Shown: positions 21,706-32,880 of the stretch, one piece after another
Layout of the letters: the number at the start of each line of letters is the position of its first letter
Numbering within the stretch: position 1 is the first letter of the stretch
From: Castor canadensis
Taxonomy: Eukaryota; Chordata; Mammalia; Rodentia; Castoridae
Length of the DNA stretch: 64,000 bases
Direction: 5' to 3'
NCBI RefSeq assembly: GCF_047511655.1
Contig: NC_133397.1
Coordinates: 128,610,308 to 128,674,307, forward strand
The notes under the pieces: generated by a model
Seen by the model: only the letters and a program-made list of their open reading frames with translations
Told to the model about the DNA's origin: nothing
The model's database searches: none
Position numbers and translations under genes: made by a program

Positions 21706-21810
21706 GTGCTCACTTCAGCAGCTCATAAACTAAAATTGGAGCGATACAGAAAAGGTTAGCATGGCCCCTGTGCAAGGATGACATGCAAATTCGTGGAGCG
21801 TTCCATATTT
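21706..21810 (+). pseudogene. U6 snRNA pseudogene (RNU6-like)
   Basis: About 105 bases follow U6 from the 5' stem (gtgctcacttcagcagc) through the conserved core (aaaattgg-gcgatacaga, ttagcatggcccctg, gcaaggatgacatgc) to aaattcgtgg-gcgttccatattt. I count about ten substitutions against U6 from memory, several at CpG or G-to-A sites. There is no upstream PSE/TATA, and it is followed by A-rich sequence (aaaaacaaaa), so it looks retrotransposed and inactive. The functional ACAGAGA box reads ACAGAAA here, so it could not act normally in the spliceosome. Confidence 0.93.
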
Positions 21811-22685
21811 AAAAACAAAAATCCATGTATTGCTGTAAGACACACAAAAAAAACCCCATAAAATCAGAAGACAAAAAGACTAACACATACCACAAAGGGC
21901 TGTTTTCCCTGATATATATTAAAACAAAACAAAACCCTCCCTCAAACCTACAAGAAAACATCTTTCTTACAATCATCCTGGTGGGTGAGAATGACATGAC
22001 AGAAAAATGAGCACAAGTCAAGAACAGGTAAGTCACAGAAAGAGACAAAGTATCCTCTATGAAAGGCTCAGCTTTCTTTCCAATGAAAGGGGAAGTAAAC
22101 CTACAACTAGAACCAGCTCACCTTTGATCCCTGGGGAGTGTGGAACAGGTGCTGTCTCTGTCACTGCTGACAATACAATGGTGCAATCTCTAGGAAGGCG
22201 ACTGCACGGCCTGTCACGGGCCACGCATTGAGAACCTGGAACAAACCTGTGAGCCAGCGATTTCACTTCCTAGGAATGCATCCCAAGGACAAGAAGACAA
22301 GGATGTCATCTGAAGCACTTGCAGTAGGAAGATGATGACATCTACCTGTGCAAGTATGAGGAGCTGTTAAAGCCCTATGACACCAGGTAGCCCTGCAACA
22401 AGTCCAGCGCACCCCAGTTCTTTTTAAAGGATGCATGTCACACCTTAGTCAAACATTAACGGATATACAGAAAGACAATAGATGCAGAAGTGCTGACAGG
22501 TGCATTTGAAAACCCTGAAAATAGTTCCAAGGAACCATTGTCACCAGTGGCCTGTGGAGACATTGACAAGGCGTGATACAAGGTGCTTCCTTTTCCCTGG
22601 CTTTCTGACAACTTGCGATTTTGTATCTTTTGCATGAAATGCGGTTTTCATTGTTAAGAGATGCCTTTCCCCTTCCTAGTCTTGA
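21811..22685. other. intergenic, weak LINE traces
   Basis: 'gcgatttcacttcctaggaatgcatcccaagg' (22257-22288) resembles an old L1M/L2 3' motif. The rest is unassigned unique sequence up to the CpG island. Confidence 0.4.
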
Positions 22686-23039
22686 TCGCATTTAGTGAGG
22701 CGCAAAGGACCGGCGTGGCCATTGCTGCCCTGGCACGGAGGAGGGGCGGCCGTCGTGCCGCAGAAACGCAGGTCGCCAGGCCTCGGGATTCCGGGCTGGA
22801 GGCAGCGCGGCGGGTCCTCCTCCCTCATTGCCCAGCAGTGGTGTCGCCTTGGACTGGGGTGGCACTGCGGGGTTTCGCCGTGCAGGTGAGGTGTCAACGC
22901 GGACTGGGGTGTCTCTTGCCGGACCCGGGATGAACTCCGAGGGGACCCGGCCAGGCCGTCGGGGAGACGAAAGCGGCGGCTCTGTCTGTGCAAAATGAAA
23001 GGAGAGGGCGGCAGGGGCGGAAGACAGATCCACGGGGAC

Positions 23040-23044
23040 AAAAA
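23040..23044 (-). terminator. RNA polymerase III T5 terminator
   Basis: TTTTT on the - strand (AAAAA on +), seven bases downstream of the tRNA 3' end, as expected for a transcribed tRNA gene. Confidence 0.85.
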
Positions 23045-23050
23045 GAACCA

Positions 23051-23135
23051 CGACTCCGCCGGGACTCGAACCCGGAACCTTTGAATGGCTTCACCCTCTA
23101 GAAGTCCAATGCGCTATCCATTGCGCCACGGAGCC
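23051..23135 (-). tRNA. tRNA-Arg (anticodon TCT), intron-containing
   Basis: 85 bases on the - strand give a full cloverleaf: acceptor GGCTCCG pairing with CGGAGTC, then discriminator G. The A box TGGCGCAATGG is at 23118-23128 (complement) and the B box GGTTCGAGTCC at 23062-23072. Anticodon TCT is at 23100-23102. A 12-base intron (23087-23098) follows position 37, the canonical place, giving a 73-base mature tRNA that reads AGA. No CCA is encoded, as usual for eukaryotes, and a T5 terminator follows. Sequence and gene order match human tRNA-Arg-TCT-1-1 near BCAR3. All key bases look intact, so it is probably functional. It needs the TSEN endonuclease for splicing. Confidence 0.97.
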
Positions 23136-23429
23136 ACCTGTTGGAGCCTCCGCGCATCTGCCGTATTGAGCCAGAGGCTACGGCCCGCTCCCGTCGCCGC
23201 CCCGCGGCCTCTGTGTCGTCGGGTCCTGCCCGCCGGGACGCGGACCGAGACCCGCCATCGCGAGGCCGCGAGAGGGGACGGCGTGACGGCGGCGGGGCCC
23301 GATCCCGGCCCTCCCGGCCCAGGCCCCCGCCTACCGGGCCTCGGCTTCCGCGGGCCGGAGCTGCAGCTGCGCCGGCCGTTGCGCCGTTGCGCCGGGCGGT
23401 GACGCCGGGCACTTACGTCCCACCGTGAG

Positions 23430-23846
23430 CCGCGATGCCGAGCGGCCGCCCTGAAACCCGGGCCGTGAGCGGCGACATCTGTGTGCATGCTTGTGCGTGA
23501 TTATTGGCGCGGGGCTCGGAGAAACGGGGCGTGGGTTGCATTTCACTCCTCCTTCCTCCTTCCCCCACCCCGACTCAGGGCAGAATTTCCAAGGCTTCCA
23601 GGCTCTGGCGGCCAGAGGGGGAGGTGCGCCTCGGACGCGCGTGGGCGTGGGCGGCAGCGGGGACGAGCGCGCGGGAGTCACGCGGGCGACGGCAGGGCCC
23701 GCGCCCGAGCGCGACCGCGGCCTTTCCCGGGCCTCAGGGGTCCGGGTCGCCGCGAATCCGAGGGGTGTCGTGGGGAAGCAGAGCGTCCCCACGCTCCGCG
23801 GATCCCAGGCGGCGCGACCCGGAAGCCGCTCCTCCGCGTGGACGAG
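23430..23846 (+). other. BCAR3: candidate BCAR3 noncoding first exon (start unknown)
   Basis: A good donor, GACGAG|gtaagc, ends a GC-rich segment at 23846 within the CpG island, about 0.7 kb from the tRNA. In human, BCAR3 (a Cas-binding SH2/GEF-like adaptor) starts with noncoding exon(s) near this tRNA, transcribed in the orientation that would be + here. The left border is arbitrary. No BCAR3 coding sequence is recognisable anywhere in the window. Another donor-like site, tgcag|gtgagg, is at 22885-22886. Confidence 0.35.
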
Positions 23847-24060
23847 GTAAGCCAGCGCGGCATGGTTGCTGCGCAACGGCCGCTGCCGGACAAAACTCGA
23901 GCTCGGGGCTCCAATCAGCGTGCGAGTCTCCAGCCCCGCCCACCGAGCCCGACTGCGCCCTCTTCAGGCTGATCCGCGCTTCTGCACCCACACGTTCTCC
24001 GCGGCGCACCCTTCGCTCTTCCCCGACCGCCCTCCCCGCATCTCCAGGCATCAGGCAAGC

Positions 24061-25984
24061 CGTGTGCAAAAGAGTGACAGGAGCTCCCAGCAAGAGCCTG
24101 AAGTGGTGGGGATCTTTATGTTCTTACAGGCAACTGCCATTGTCCACTAAAAGGTTAAATCGCACGTGAGAGTCACATCTTAGATTTGCAGACTAACCTA
24201 GCAGCTTCCACGGTTTCAAGGATGTGCACAGAAAGCCATCCAGCAAAAGCGGCAGCTCGAGGCTCAGCACGTCCTCACCGGAGCAAGGCACATGGGCCCC
24301 AGATGCATGCTTGCCCACAAGTGCTTTGCATTATAGGCGAGGAATGCCCAGCTCGGAGAACCTACCGTGTGGCAGGCAGCAGTAACCAAGCCTGCTCTTT
24401 GTTCCGCAGGAGACATTACCTCATCTCTCAAAATTGCTCACTACAAACACAACCCTGAGGAATGGCCCAAAGAAAGAGTGCTCGCGCTTGCATTCCTAGC
24501 ACATCCAGCTGGAGCGTGCAGGCTCACGAGTGGCGAAGTGACCACCTGAACAAGCAGCAGAGCCGACTGGGGCCACCCTAAGGTCAAAGAAGTTCCTCCA
24601 ACAGCATTGCATGTATAGCCCTGCCCTGCCCCTTTAAAATCAGTGAGACAAGTGTCTTCACGTTACCTGCAGGAAGAAATCTCGAGTGGGCAGGGTTAGC
24701 CCTTACGATGGGATCTTGCTTTAAGTCGTACTTATGTAAACAGATCTTTGCTGAACTCTGCAATATGCCGGGCACGGCCCTGGTTCTCACGGTTGCTCAC
24801 AGCTCAGATGGGGAATGGGGAAGGGGGATGAGAGCCCCTGTGAGAAAACCATGCAGAGGAATTTTGCCGGGGAGCCTTGGAGCCCAACCTCAAATCTCAA
24901 GACACCATCAACATCATTCAGTAAAATTCAGACTTTTATAAAAGCTTTGAGAGGATGGTAGCGAAAGTACGTGCTAAGGAAAGATTCGATTTAATGAATT
25001 AGACAAAGGATTTTAGATATCTGCCTCCTTCCACCAGTTGAGACTAAAACCCTTTGTCTATGTAGTGGAAATAATGCTGGGATGTGGCAAGCACTCGTGT
25101 GACCCATCATGATGGTAAGTTTTGTCCTCGACCATTCAGTTGGAACCCTAGGAAAGTCGCAGCAGAACGTGTGTCAGGTGTTGGTGGTTTTCTGATTATT
25201 AATAAGCAGTTTATAACGCACCTGACTTTAGAGACAGCAGTGTTAGCACGGAAACAGAAGGAAAACGTGTGTTTAGTTGCCAACTGTGCAAAAAGACCCA
25301 GTGGATTTTGCCTTCTCATTTTATTAATTAAGAGCTGGCTCTTGGGACAGAAAGGCAGCAGTTATTCAACCTGAACCAAGAATTCCTGCAGGGAAAAAAG
25401 CAACCTCGTCCCTCTGGCCAGCAGGGGGAGCCAAAGCACGGGCTGTGCGGCCATCACCGTCCAGAGCTGACGTCTGCCTGCTGCCGCTGGAGTTCCAACA
25501 CAGCCTCGCGCCGCCGGGCTTTTCAAGTTCAAACGCAGTGCCCATCTTTGCAGTACGCACTAACACTTTCCGTGTCGGTACAGCGGGATGATTTTTCAAG
25601 TTGCTCTGATGTTCTTTGTGCAATGCTTGGTGGCCATTTCAGTCCACCTGAAGCTCTAGGTGTTATATTTCTTGCGTGTCATATGGGCTTTGCTCTAGAG
25701 GGGAAGGTTCCTGGAGTACCAGTTTAAGCCATGAGGATTTGGGCATGACACCATTATTCCTGCTGTGGGAGCTAGAGTGAGAGTGTAAGACATAATCCCT
25801 GTCTCAAGGACATTGCAAATTCCCTGGGAGAAATTATATGAAGCAGTATGCAAACAAAGCAAGATAACATGTGAAAGATGCAATTGAGCATCCAAAGTGT
25901 ATCTTTGTGCCAGCAAAGTGTATTTGAGTTTGCAACCCTACATAATTTTTTAAAGACAAAATCTCTGGTGGTAGAGATTAAGAT
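24061..25984. other. putative BCAR3 intron 1, no gene recognised
   Basis: Unique sequence with moderate GC content at first. No coding exon, RNA gene or clear repeat could be assigned. Confidence 0.45.
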
Positions 25985-26195
25985 TACAGGCTGTGGAGTT
26001 TAGACTCCTGGTGTTCAAATCAGGGCTCTGTGCCCGATTTGCAGGACTTGGTCTTAACTTCTCTGAGCTTTCTCTTCCACATCTGAAAAATCATAAACTC
26101 GTGAGGATTACCCGAGGAGAGGGGGTTAATCCTTGCAACAATGTTCCTAGGCCCTGGCACATGGCAAGTGTGTAACAGCCGGTGTTTTTATTATT
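25985..26195 (+). repeat. MIR SINE
   Basis: 'ctgtggagtttagactcctg', 'cttaacttctctgagctt', 'gtgaggattacccgagg' and 'taggccctggcacatggcaag' follow the order of a full MIR element. Confidence 0.75.
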
Positions 26196-29019
26196 ATCAG
26201 CAAGCATCTCTCAATAAAGACACATATCCTTATCCTGCAGGAACAAACCACAGTTCAGAGCCATTTGTTGCAACCTTTCTGCTTCTCCACCCTGTTCCCA
26301 CACAACTCTGTGCTTCTGTCCTAACCAAATAGAACATTTAGCTCCTTGGTCTGAAACGCCCACCTGGAGCTTCCAGGCTCCCCAGGGTTCTTCCTGCAAG
26401 AAGTTTGGATAATAATTGTTCCATTTGTCCAGCCACCTGGTTTCCCGAGATAAGGGTTCAGGCCACCCCTAGAGGACATATGAGAAAGGCAGAGGAGGAG
26501 GCAGCTTGATTCGGGGTCAGGAATAGGCAGTGGGAAGCCACTGGTTTCTCTCGACATGAATACAGCTGTGGTTCAGAGTGACTACTGTAGGAGGTGACAG
26601 GTGACATGCAGCTAAGTGGAATGGGGCTGGGGTCAGCAGGACTGTAACACCTGATTCATTTGTACTTAGTGTTTTTTGTGATTTCTTCATCCCTTCCATA
26701 AGCAGGGACTGAGGGTCTAATTGGCACAGCAGTGACCTTGGGGGCACAGAAAGGTGGAAAGACATGCACTTGGTTTACACCTAATAGAAAGGACGACAGA
26801 TGCACAACTTGCAGTGATACAAAGAAAAGAAGTCTCCAGATGAGGTGCGTGTGTGGTGTAGCAGACTTCAGCGGGGAAGAGAAGACATCCTGAAGCCAGC
26901 AAGGGACTTAGGGATGCAGGCTGTGGGTGAAATGGCTGCGAGCCGGGGGTGGGGAGGTGTCAGTGGCAGGCTCGGGCTGTGAGGAAGAAGAAAGGACCAG
27001 GGAAATGACAGGCTGAGCACCGTGCTGCAAACTTAGCCTAGGTTGCAACACCTGCTGGCGGAGGTCATGGGGCTTCAGAGCCAGGTATGGATCAGTTCCA
27101 CGGCTCTGTTCATCAACCCACTCACAAGAACACAAGAATCACAGCTGAGGATCATGGCAGCAAGGTCCAGCCCCCTAAGGAAGGGCTTGGGAATAGTTTG
27201 TTGGATGTCTCAAACTCATAGCTGTTATTCAGAGAAGAGAGTCTCCTCACAAAGGGAAACTGAGGCAAGAGCAGACTCTGATCACCTTTTACCTGCACAC
27301 GTCAGAGCACACTCGCTCACTCAAGCCTGAGACTTGACTGGCTCTCTGCCAGTCTGTGATGGAGCCCTTCTTCTGCTGTGATGAAGAAGGGAACAGCTGT
27401 CCCTGCTCCCTGCTCACCTTGCGTTCGTGAGCAAAGTCATGCAGGAGAGCCTGGATGGGCCCCGGAAAGGGACTTGACTCACCAGTGGATTTAGATGCCG
27501 GCATCAGTGGGGTGGAGATCGAGAGCTTCAGTGCAAGGATGGGATTGAGCAGCCCATGTCACCTCCTCCAAGAATGTTCTGGCCTTCTTCCCCAGATGTC
27601 TGATGGAGGGGAGGGACTCCGGAGTGCTCTCTGTTCAGTTGTCTGTCTCCTCCCTGAGGCCATAAGCATCTTGGGGGTTGGGAGAAGGAAACTTGTTCCC
27701 CTTCTTCTTCATCTTTGTAACCTCAGTCCCTAGCCTGGTTGCGAGCTCGCAGTAAGTTCCCCTGGGTATTGATGGACTAAATGAACAAGTCCTGTAGGCA
27801 ATGTGGAAGCCACACCTGGGTGATCTTCTGCAAGAGACCATAAGCTCTTGAAAGCTAAACATCCTGCTTTCACGTTCTTTTGTGATTCTTCCTGGATACA
27901 GCAGGCCCTCCATAAGCGTTTCCTGAATGACCTGTGGTCCATTGTGCAGGGTGCTGGGAAGAAGTCACACTGCTAATGATGGAACCTGGGTTGTTTCCAA
28001 TTGCACCTAGGTTCAGTCCATCCCAGAAAAGGCAGGAAAATTGCTTCAGGCTGCCTTTCTCCTTCCAAGTCAGACAGACAGAAGGACCAGGCAGAGGACC
28101 TCAGCTAGGTCCTGACCATGCTGACTGATGGAGAAAACCCCCAGCCACAAGTGTCTACTGTGTCAGGGCTTCAGCAGTTTCTCCAAGCCATGTTTCTGTC
28201 CTAGACCCACCGATGGCACCAACAATCCTTTGTCCTGGTGGAGATCTTGCCGTCGTCAGCTTTCTGAATCTAATGAGAACCACTGCCCACCTTTTGGTTC
28301 TTCCGTTCACTGCCCATTGTGTTGGAAAGCCATTTGTTTCCCTTGTCTCCACCAAGTTCAAGTGTAACGGGGCAGACACCCGAATATACACACTGTAGTT
28401 TCAGCCTAGCAACTAACCCACTTTACTAGTCAGATGCTTTGAACTACACAAATTTAAAAAGAGTTTTAAACAGGCTCATTCCTTTTCTTTCTCTTTTCCT
28501 ACCCCCTTCCCCGCCATCCTCCCACAAGAGGGAACTCAACAACGTCTTTGCAGCTCTGGGCAAGGTCACCAAGTTCCTCTACTTATCTTGCTGACCATGG
28601 GAGTGACAAAACATTGAGGGCAGCAAGAAAGGCAGCTCCAAACTAACACCAGCACATGAGGGAATAAGCAGGCGAAGGCCACCATCTGTCCCCAGTGTCA
28701 TCTCTCAGCACATGCATCCAGAAACCCAAATCCTGGGTTTTCCCTTAAACCATCCTCCCTACCTTGGGAGGAGAGTGACAGCCTTACTGAGGTCTTTGTC
28801 CTCATTTTGCCTGGCAAAATTCATAAACCTTCACTTCCTTTTCTCCCAAACCCTGCTTCCTTATCTGTGAATATGCATTGAGTCTACGTAAGGATAGAAT
28901 TTTTGCATCCAGTGGCAATTTTCAAAACCGGATCAGCTCCCCATAATCTCATCATGAAACCTGGAGGCCGTCTGTGTGGGCTCGGTGGGCGGAGAGAGGA
29001 GAATGTCTCAGAGGCAAGG
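26196..29019. other. intronic/intergenic, no gene recognised
   Basis: Unique sequence of fairly even composition. An L2-like tail may lie at about 27700-27790 ('tgtaacctcagtccctagcc'). No spliced coding pattern was found. Confidence 0.45.
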
Positions 29020-29150
29020 CTGAGGCGGGCAGAATGGCTCGGTGGGTTTGATCCCGGGGAATTGCTTCACCTATTTCATACCTCTAAGGTGGAGATACTC
29101 ATTTCTACTTCCCAGGACTGGCACGAGGATTGACAGCCTGACAGTGGCGT
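29020..29150 (+). repeat. MIR-like fragment
   Basis: 'gaattgcttcacctatttcatacc' then 'ggcacgaggattgacagcc' is a diverged MIR core. Confidence 0.4.
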
Positions 29151-29189
29151 GCCAGTAAGGAATCCTAATGGTGACTTGTTGAGTTCACA

Positions 29190-29535
29190 AATGACTCCAA
29201 ACCTTAGCAGCTTAACATGCTAACCACCCAGTGTGACCAACACAGTCAACTGGATGAACTCGCAGTTTCTGTGGGCCACAGGGTGGCTCAGCTGGGTGGC
29301 TTTGGCTCAATGGCTCTCACGAAATTGTCTGGGGCTGAAATGGTCCAAAGTTTGACTGGGGTTGGGGGACCTGCTCCAGGATGACTCAGGCACATGCCTG
29401 GTGGCAGGAGACCTCAATTCCTTCCCACATAGATCTTTCCGTAAGGCTTCATGTCCTAGAGGGAATCAGAGAGAGAGACAGTTTTGGTAAAAGCTCCAGT
29501 GACTTCCTGGCAGAAGTCACCTAATTTCTTTTATC
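29190..29535 (+). repeat. MLT1-type LTR
   Basis: 'caaaccttagcagcttaac', 'gcagtttctgtgggccacag', 'ggtggctcagctgggtggc' and 'tcactgacttcctggcag'-like sequence run in MLT1 order. Noncoding fossil. Confidence 0.6.
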
Positions 29536-29894
29536 ACAGACTGTTGGTGGCTCAGGTTGCAGAGTGCCTGCCCAGTGTGGGAGGGGTCCTACCCAGGGTG
29601 TGAACACCAGGAGTGGGGGGCGGGTATTCAGCTCCATCTTGGAGGCTGCCCCCTTGTAACATGGCACTCATCGTCTTCCCTGCTCCGCTCCAATCAGCCA
29701 ACACTTTGAGAAGGAAGACAGTTGAAGTAATTCAACTTTGTTCTTCTCATTCCTAATTACTTTGGTGGAGTTGGAAACCTCCATCATCACATCAGACACA
29801 AAGTCATGATTCAGAAATTTGGGATCAATGTCAGAATCAGTCCATCTGCACACAGTCCATCTGCAGGACATGACGCCACACTGGATGCTCCTTG

Positions 29895-30012
29895 TTTTAC
29901 TAGTCTTTTTACAATATTATCGTATTGCCATTGCACTGGGGTACATTGTGACATTTACAAAAGTGCTTATAAGACATGGTAGTTAAATTCACCCTTGGTT
30001 TACTATTCTTAA
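29895..30012 (-). repeat. L1 3' UTR fragment
   Basis: 'acattgtgacatttacaaaagtgc' and 'tggtagttaaattcaccc' align with the better copy at 41.2 kb ('acattgtggcatttacaaaaattc'), which continues into an inverted L1 end. Confidence 0.6.
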
Positions 30013-31107
30013 AGCAATCCATTCCATGCATTTTGTTATGTCCATAAGATGTCAGGGAGACTGTCAAAGCCAGTGGTAAATATGGTGGCTGTCATTGCCT
30101 TCCTTGTTCTGGAATGTCTGGATCCCCGACAAGATGGCTGTGTACGTGTGAATTCATTTGTAGAGTGGGGGGGTCTCCATGACTTTTACTCAGCTGTTCA
30201 GTAGCAGACTGTGAAAGGAAAGAGTTAGCTAATGTCAAGTTCTCCAGCACCAGCAATAGGGAGGCAAGAGGGCCGGCCTTCCTCCCTGTTTGTCCAGATG
30301 ATCCTACTTGGTAGCCAAGGATGTGCCATTTTTAAGCCTGTGGTAAACAGTAACAATAAACAGAAACCTCCAGGATACTGTCCTAACAGATTCCAGGCCG
30401 GGGCCTGGCCCATGACTCACGCAGGGCCAAATGAGCAAAGGGGCAGAAGGATGTAGTCATTGGCTCTTCTGGTGCATGTGACTAGGGCGGGCACTCGCCT
30501 GTAAGAGTAAGAGCCAAAGACCTCCACTCCACTCGGTTGACACCCACCCTGTCCCAGTCATGGCAGACACCATCAAGACCATGGCTCCACATTGCAAACT
30601 GGATTACAAAGAAGTGTTCAGAACCCAACTAGACACGACTTACAGGCCCGATTAGACGGACAGGGGATAGGGAACCTGGGAGCCTCAGAGCTGCAATAAG
30701 ATGGATTTTGGAGCAGGCATAAGAATTCAAAGCAGAAGACCTGGAGGCAAAATGTGGGTGCAACCGAGGAGTACAAAAGAAGGGGAGACCAAACAAGAGC
30801 TGGGTAGGTAGAGACCATTCAAGTTGAGGACAGTGGAGAAGGAGCAAGAGGAATAAAGGCGTACCTTTTTTTACTCTGTACTAGGTAAAAAGAAGTCTGG
30901 GAGAAAGCCATCGTCCGTCACTGTCACGGTAGGTCCAGGGTCAGCAGAGTCCTCCTACCGAACTCCACCATCGTTAACACTGACCTCTACCTCACAGTCC
31001 AAGATGGCAGCTCAGACGCCAGCCACCGTCTGCACTCCACTCTGCGGTTCAGAGGAAGGAGTGAGGTAAGCACACGCTGTGCCTCTAAGCTGAGCTGGAT
31101 CTCAAGT
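30013..31107. other. intronic/intergenic, no gene recognised
   Basis: Unique sequence. A donor-like 'gtgaggtaag' at about 31063-31072 has no convincing partner acceptor or open frame. Confidence 0.45.
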
Positions 31108-31299
31108 GCAGGCACTTAGGCTCCAATACCTCATTTTGTGGAGCCACTCCTGTGTGTTGTAGGATAACTGACAGCATCTTTGGCCTCCTCCACGGATACC
31201 AGTGTAATTCCTCATGTCCCCAGGGGTGACAAACAGAAATCCCTCCAGACATTGACAAACTCCCCTGGGGGCAAAACTGCCCAGAGCTGAGAACCACTG
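31108..31299 (-). repeat. short hAT-type DNA transposon fossil (MER20-like)
   Basis: 'gtgttgtaggataactgacagc', 'catgtccccaggggtgacaa', 'ctccagacattgacaaactc' and terminal 'agctgagaaccactgc'. Same family as 12.2 and 50.1 kb. Confidence 0.7.
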
Positions 31300-32555
31300 C
31301 CTCCAGTTACTTCCAAGATGACCGTGAGGCCGCCGTGTAAACCCTTGATCAGCACTTGCCACAGGGCCGAGAGAAAGAACCCTTCCAGCCCCACAGTGCG
31401 GGAAACAGGTGCGATAACACCAGTACCGGGGCTCAGGTGAACTTGGCACTTTCGCTTCGCACCCCAGATCCTAGCTCCTGGGTGAGGATGGAAGGATCGT
31501 GAAGGGCAAGACGTGTGCTTCTAACCACAGCCCGTGGCATCCTGGCCCTGAGGTGTGGACTGTCCTCCCAGAGGCCCAGCCTTCAGCTGAGGAGAAGAGC
31601 GTCAGGTCTCACAGGTGCTCTAACTGGCCTGGAGACAGGGTCTCCTAGTCACCCTCTCTGTGGAGCCTGTGGCGAGCCCTGGCATGTTAGCTCCCGTGAG
31701 AAAGCACCAATGTAGATTCCTTCTTCCCTCCTTCTCTCTAGCTTTTCCTCCCTCCTTGCTCTTTCTCTCCTGTTTCTCCCCTTCCCCTCTAGATGTGTTC
31801 GTCAGCAGAATCGGGAGGCCTAGAAACCTGGCATGGTCTTGTCACACCCTTAGGGTGAGTCACAGCCTTTCTGGGCCTCTCTCTGCCCTGTTTGTAAAAG
31901 GAGGGGCTGCCCAGGTGATGGAAACTCTGAAGTCCACTGACTGCTGGAAGAAACAGGGACAAATAGCATCAAGACAAGGCCTGGCTGGCCTCTGTTCGCC
32001 AGACTCCCCGGTGTGTAAGGTCCCAGGCTGGCAGATGTCACTTAGGACTGTCTTGGATAAGTGACACACTTGTCTCACTAAATCTGACCAACTCAAATCA
32101 CACCAGATGTGCCTCATTACAAACCTGTCCCTGTGCCAGCCAGATGGATCCACACTTCCTGGCACCCAGCTAAGGGGTGACGTGGCTCTCGGGGTGACAC
32201 AGCTGGCCACGAGAGGTGGCTCTGTTTCACTTGTCAACCCCCATGTCCTGTTTAAGTTCTGTTTCTCCAGTTAAAACGTTTTTGCTCCTTTACTTGCTCA
32301 GTAAACACTTCTTGGGCACCTGTTTGAGCCTGGCACTCTGTGGGGCTCCAGCAATACAAAAACACACAAGCCGCAGCCCCTCCCTGGAGCTGCCATGGCC
32401 ATGATCTTCCTGTGCTCCACCATGGCTCCCTACCTAACTCTCCATTCTTCCTGCACTCCCCCCACCCCATCCCCATCACTGCCCTGCCCTAGTTCCTCCT
32501 GCCTCACCCTGTCCCTTTCCCTGTGCAGGTTTCAGTCTGAACAGAGACACACACA
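31300..32555. other. unique sequence with pyrimidine-rich tracts
   Basis: C/T-rich runs at about 31705-31795 and 32425-32525. No gene or repeat family assigned. Confidence 0.45.
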
Positions 32556-32880
32556 TGCATGCAAGCACACACACACACCCTTTCCTCCTGGTCAGGTTTC
32601 CTCATTCATCAGGCTCAGCTTAAACTTCCGTCCTTGGGGAGACCTGTCCTGAGCCTCCAGCCCCCACCTTCAGACTAAGCAGCCCCTCCCCTCTCTTACA
32701 CATTTCTGCAACTTTCCTTTTGCGCTCACCCTCTGGTAGCGCCTTTATGAGGCTCCTTCTCCTTCTCCAGACTGTTCACTGTCTGGCAACACAGAGGGGC
32801 AGATTGCTCGTCACTGAGGGATCAATTCCTGGCACCCAGCAGGCCCTCCATGAGTGCAGAATGAGTAAGTCTGTGGATGA
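32556..32880 (+). repeat. L2 LINE 3'-end fragment
   Basis: 'ggtttcctcattcatcaggctcagc', 'gacctgtcctgagcctccag', 'gcaactttccttttgc', 'gaggggcagattgctc' and 'cctggcacccagcaggccctc' then 'gagtgcagaatgagtaag' follow L2 3' end order. Confidence 0.6.

Larger units (their letters stand above)
22686..24060 (+). promoter_or_regulatory. CpG island, likely BCAR3 5' promoter region
   Basis: About 1.4 kb of very GC- and CpG-dense sequence, strongest at 23140-23900, with sharp AT-richer borders. It spans the tRNA-Arg gene and the candidate first-exon donor at 23847. Known: in human the tRNA-Arg-TCT-1-1 gene lies a few hundred bases from the 5' end of BCAR3. Inference: this is the BCAR3 promoter on the + strand. 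GC-rich frames within it (up to 221 codons) reflect stop-poor composition rather than evident proteins. Confidence 0.6.

Noticed and set aside
23504-24169. 221-codon + strand frame and others in the CpG island (for example 181 codons on -)
   Set aside because: Arg/Pro/Ala-rich frames on both strands and several frames at once are expected where CpG-rich sequence lacks stops. No recognisable protein motif was seen.
23430-24200. Expected miR-760 hairpin near the BCAR3 5' end
   Set aside because: In human I recall miR-760 close to this tRNA and the BCAR3 start. I searched by eye for the mature sequence or its complement here and did not find it, so no feature is called. A proper covariance or BLAST search would settle whether it is lost or lies outside.
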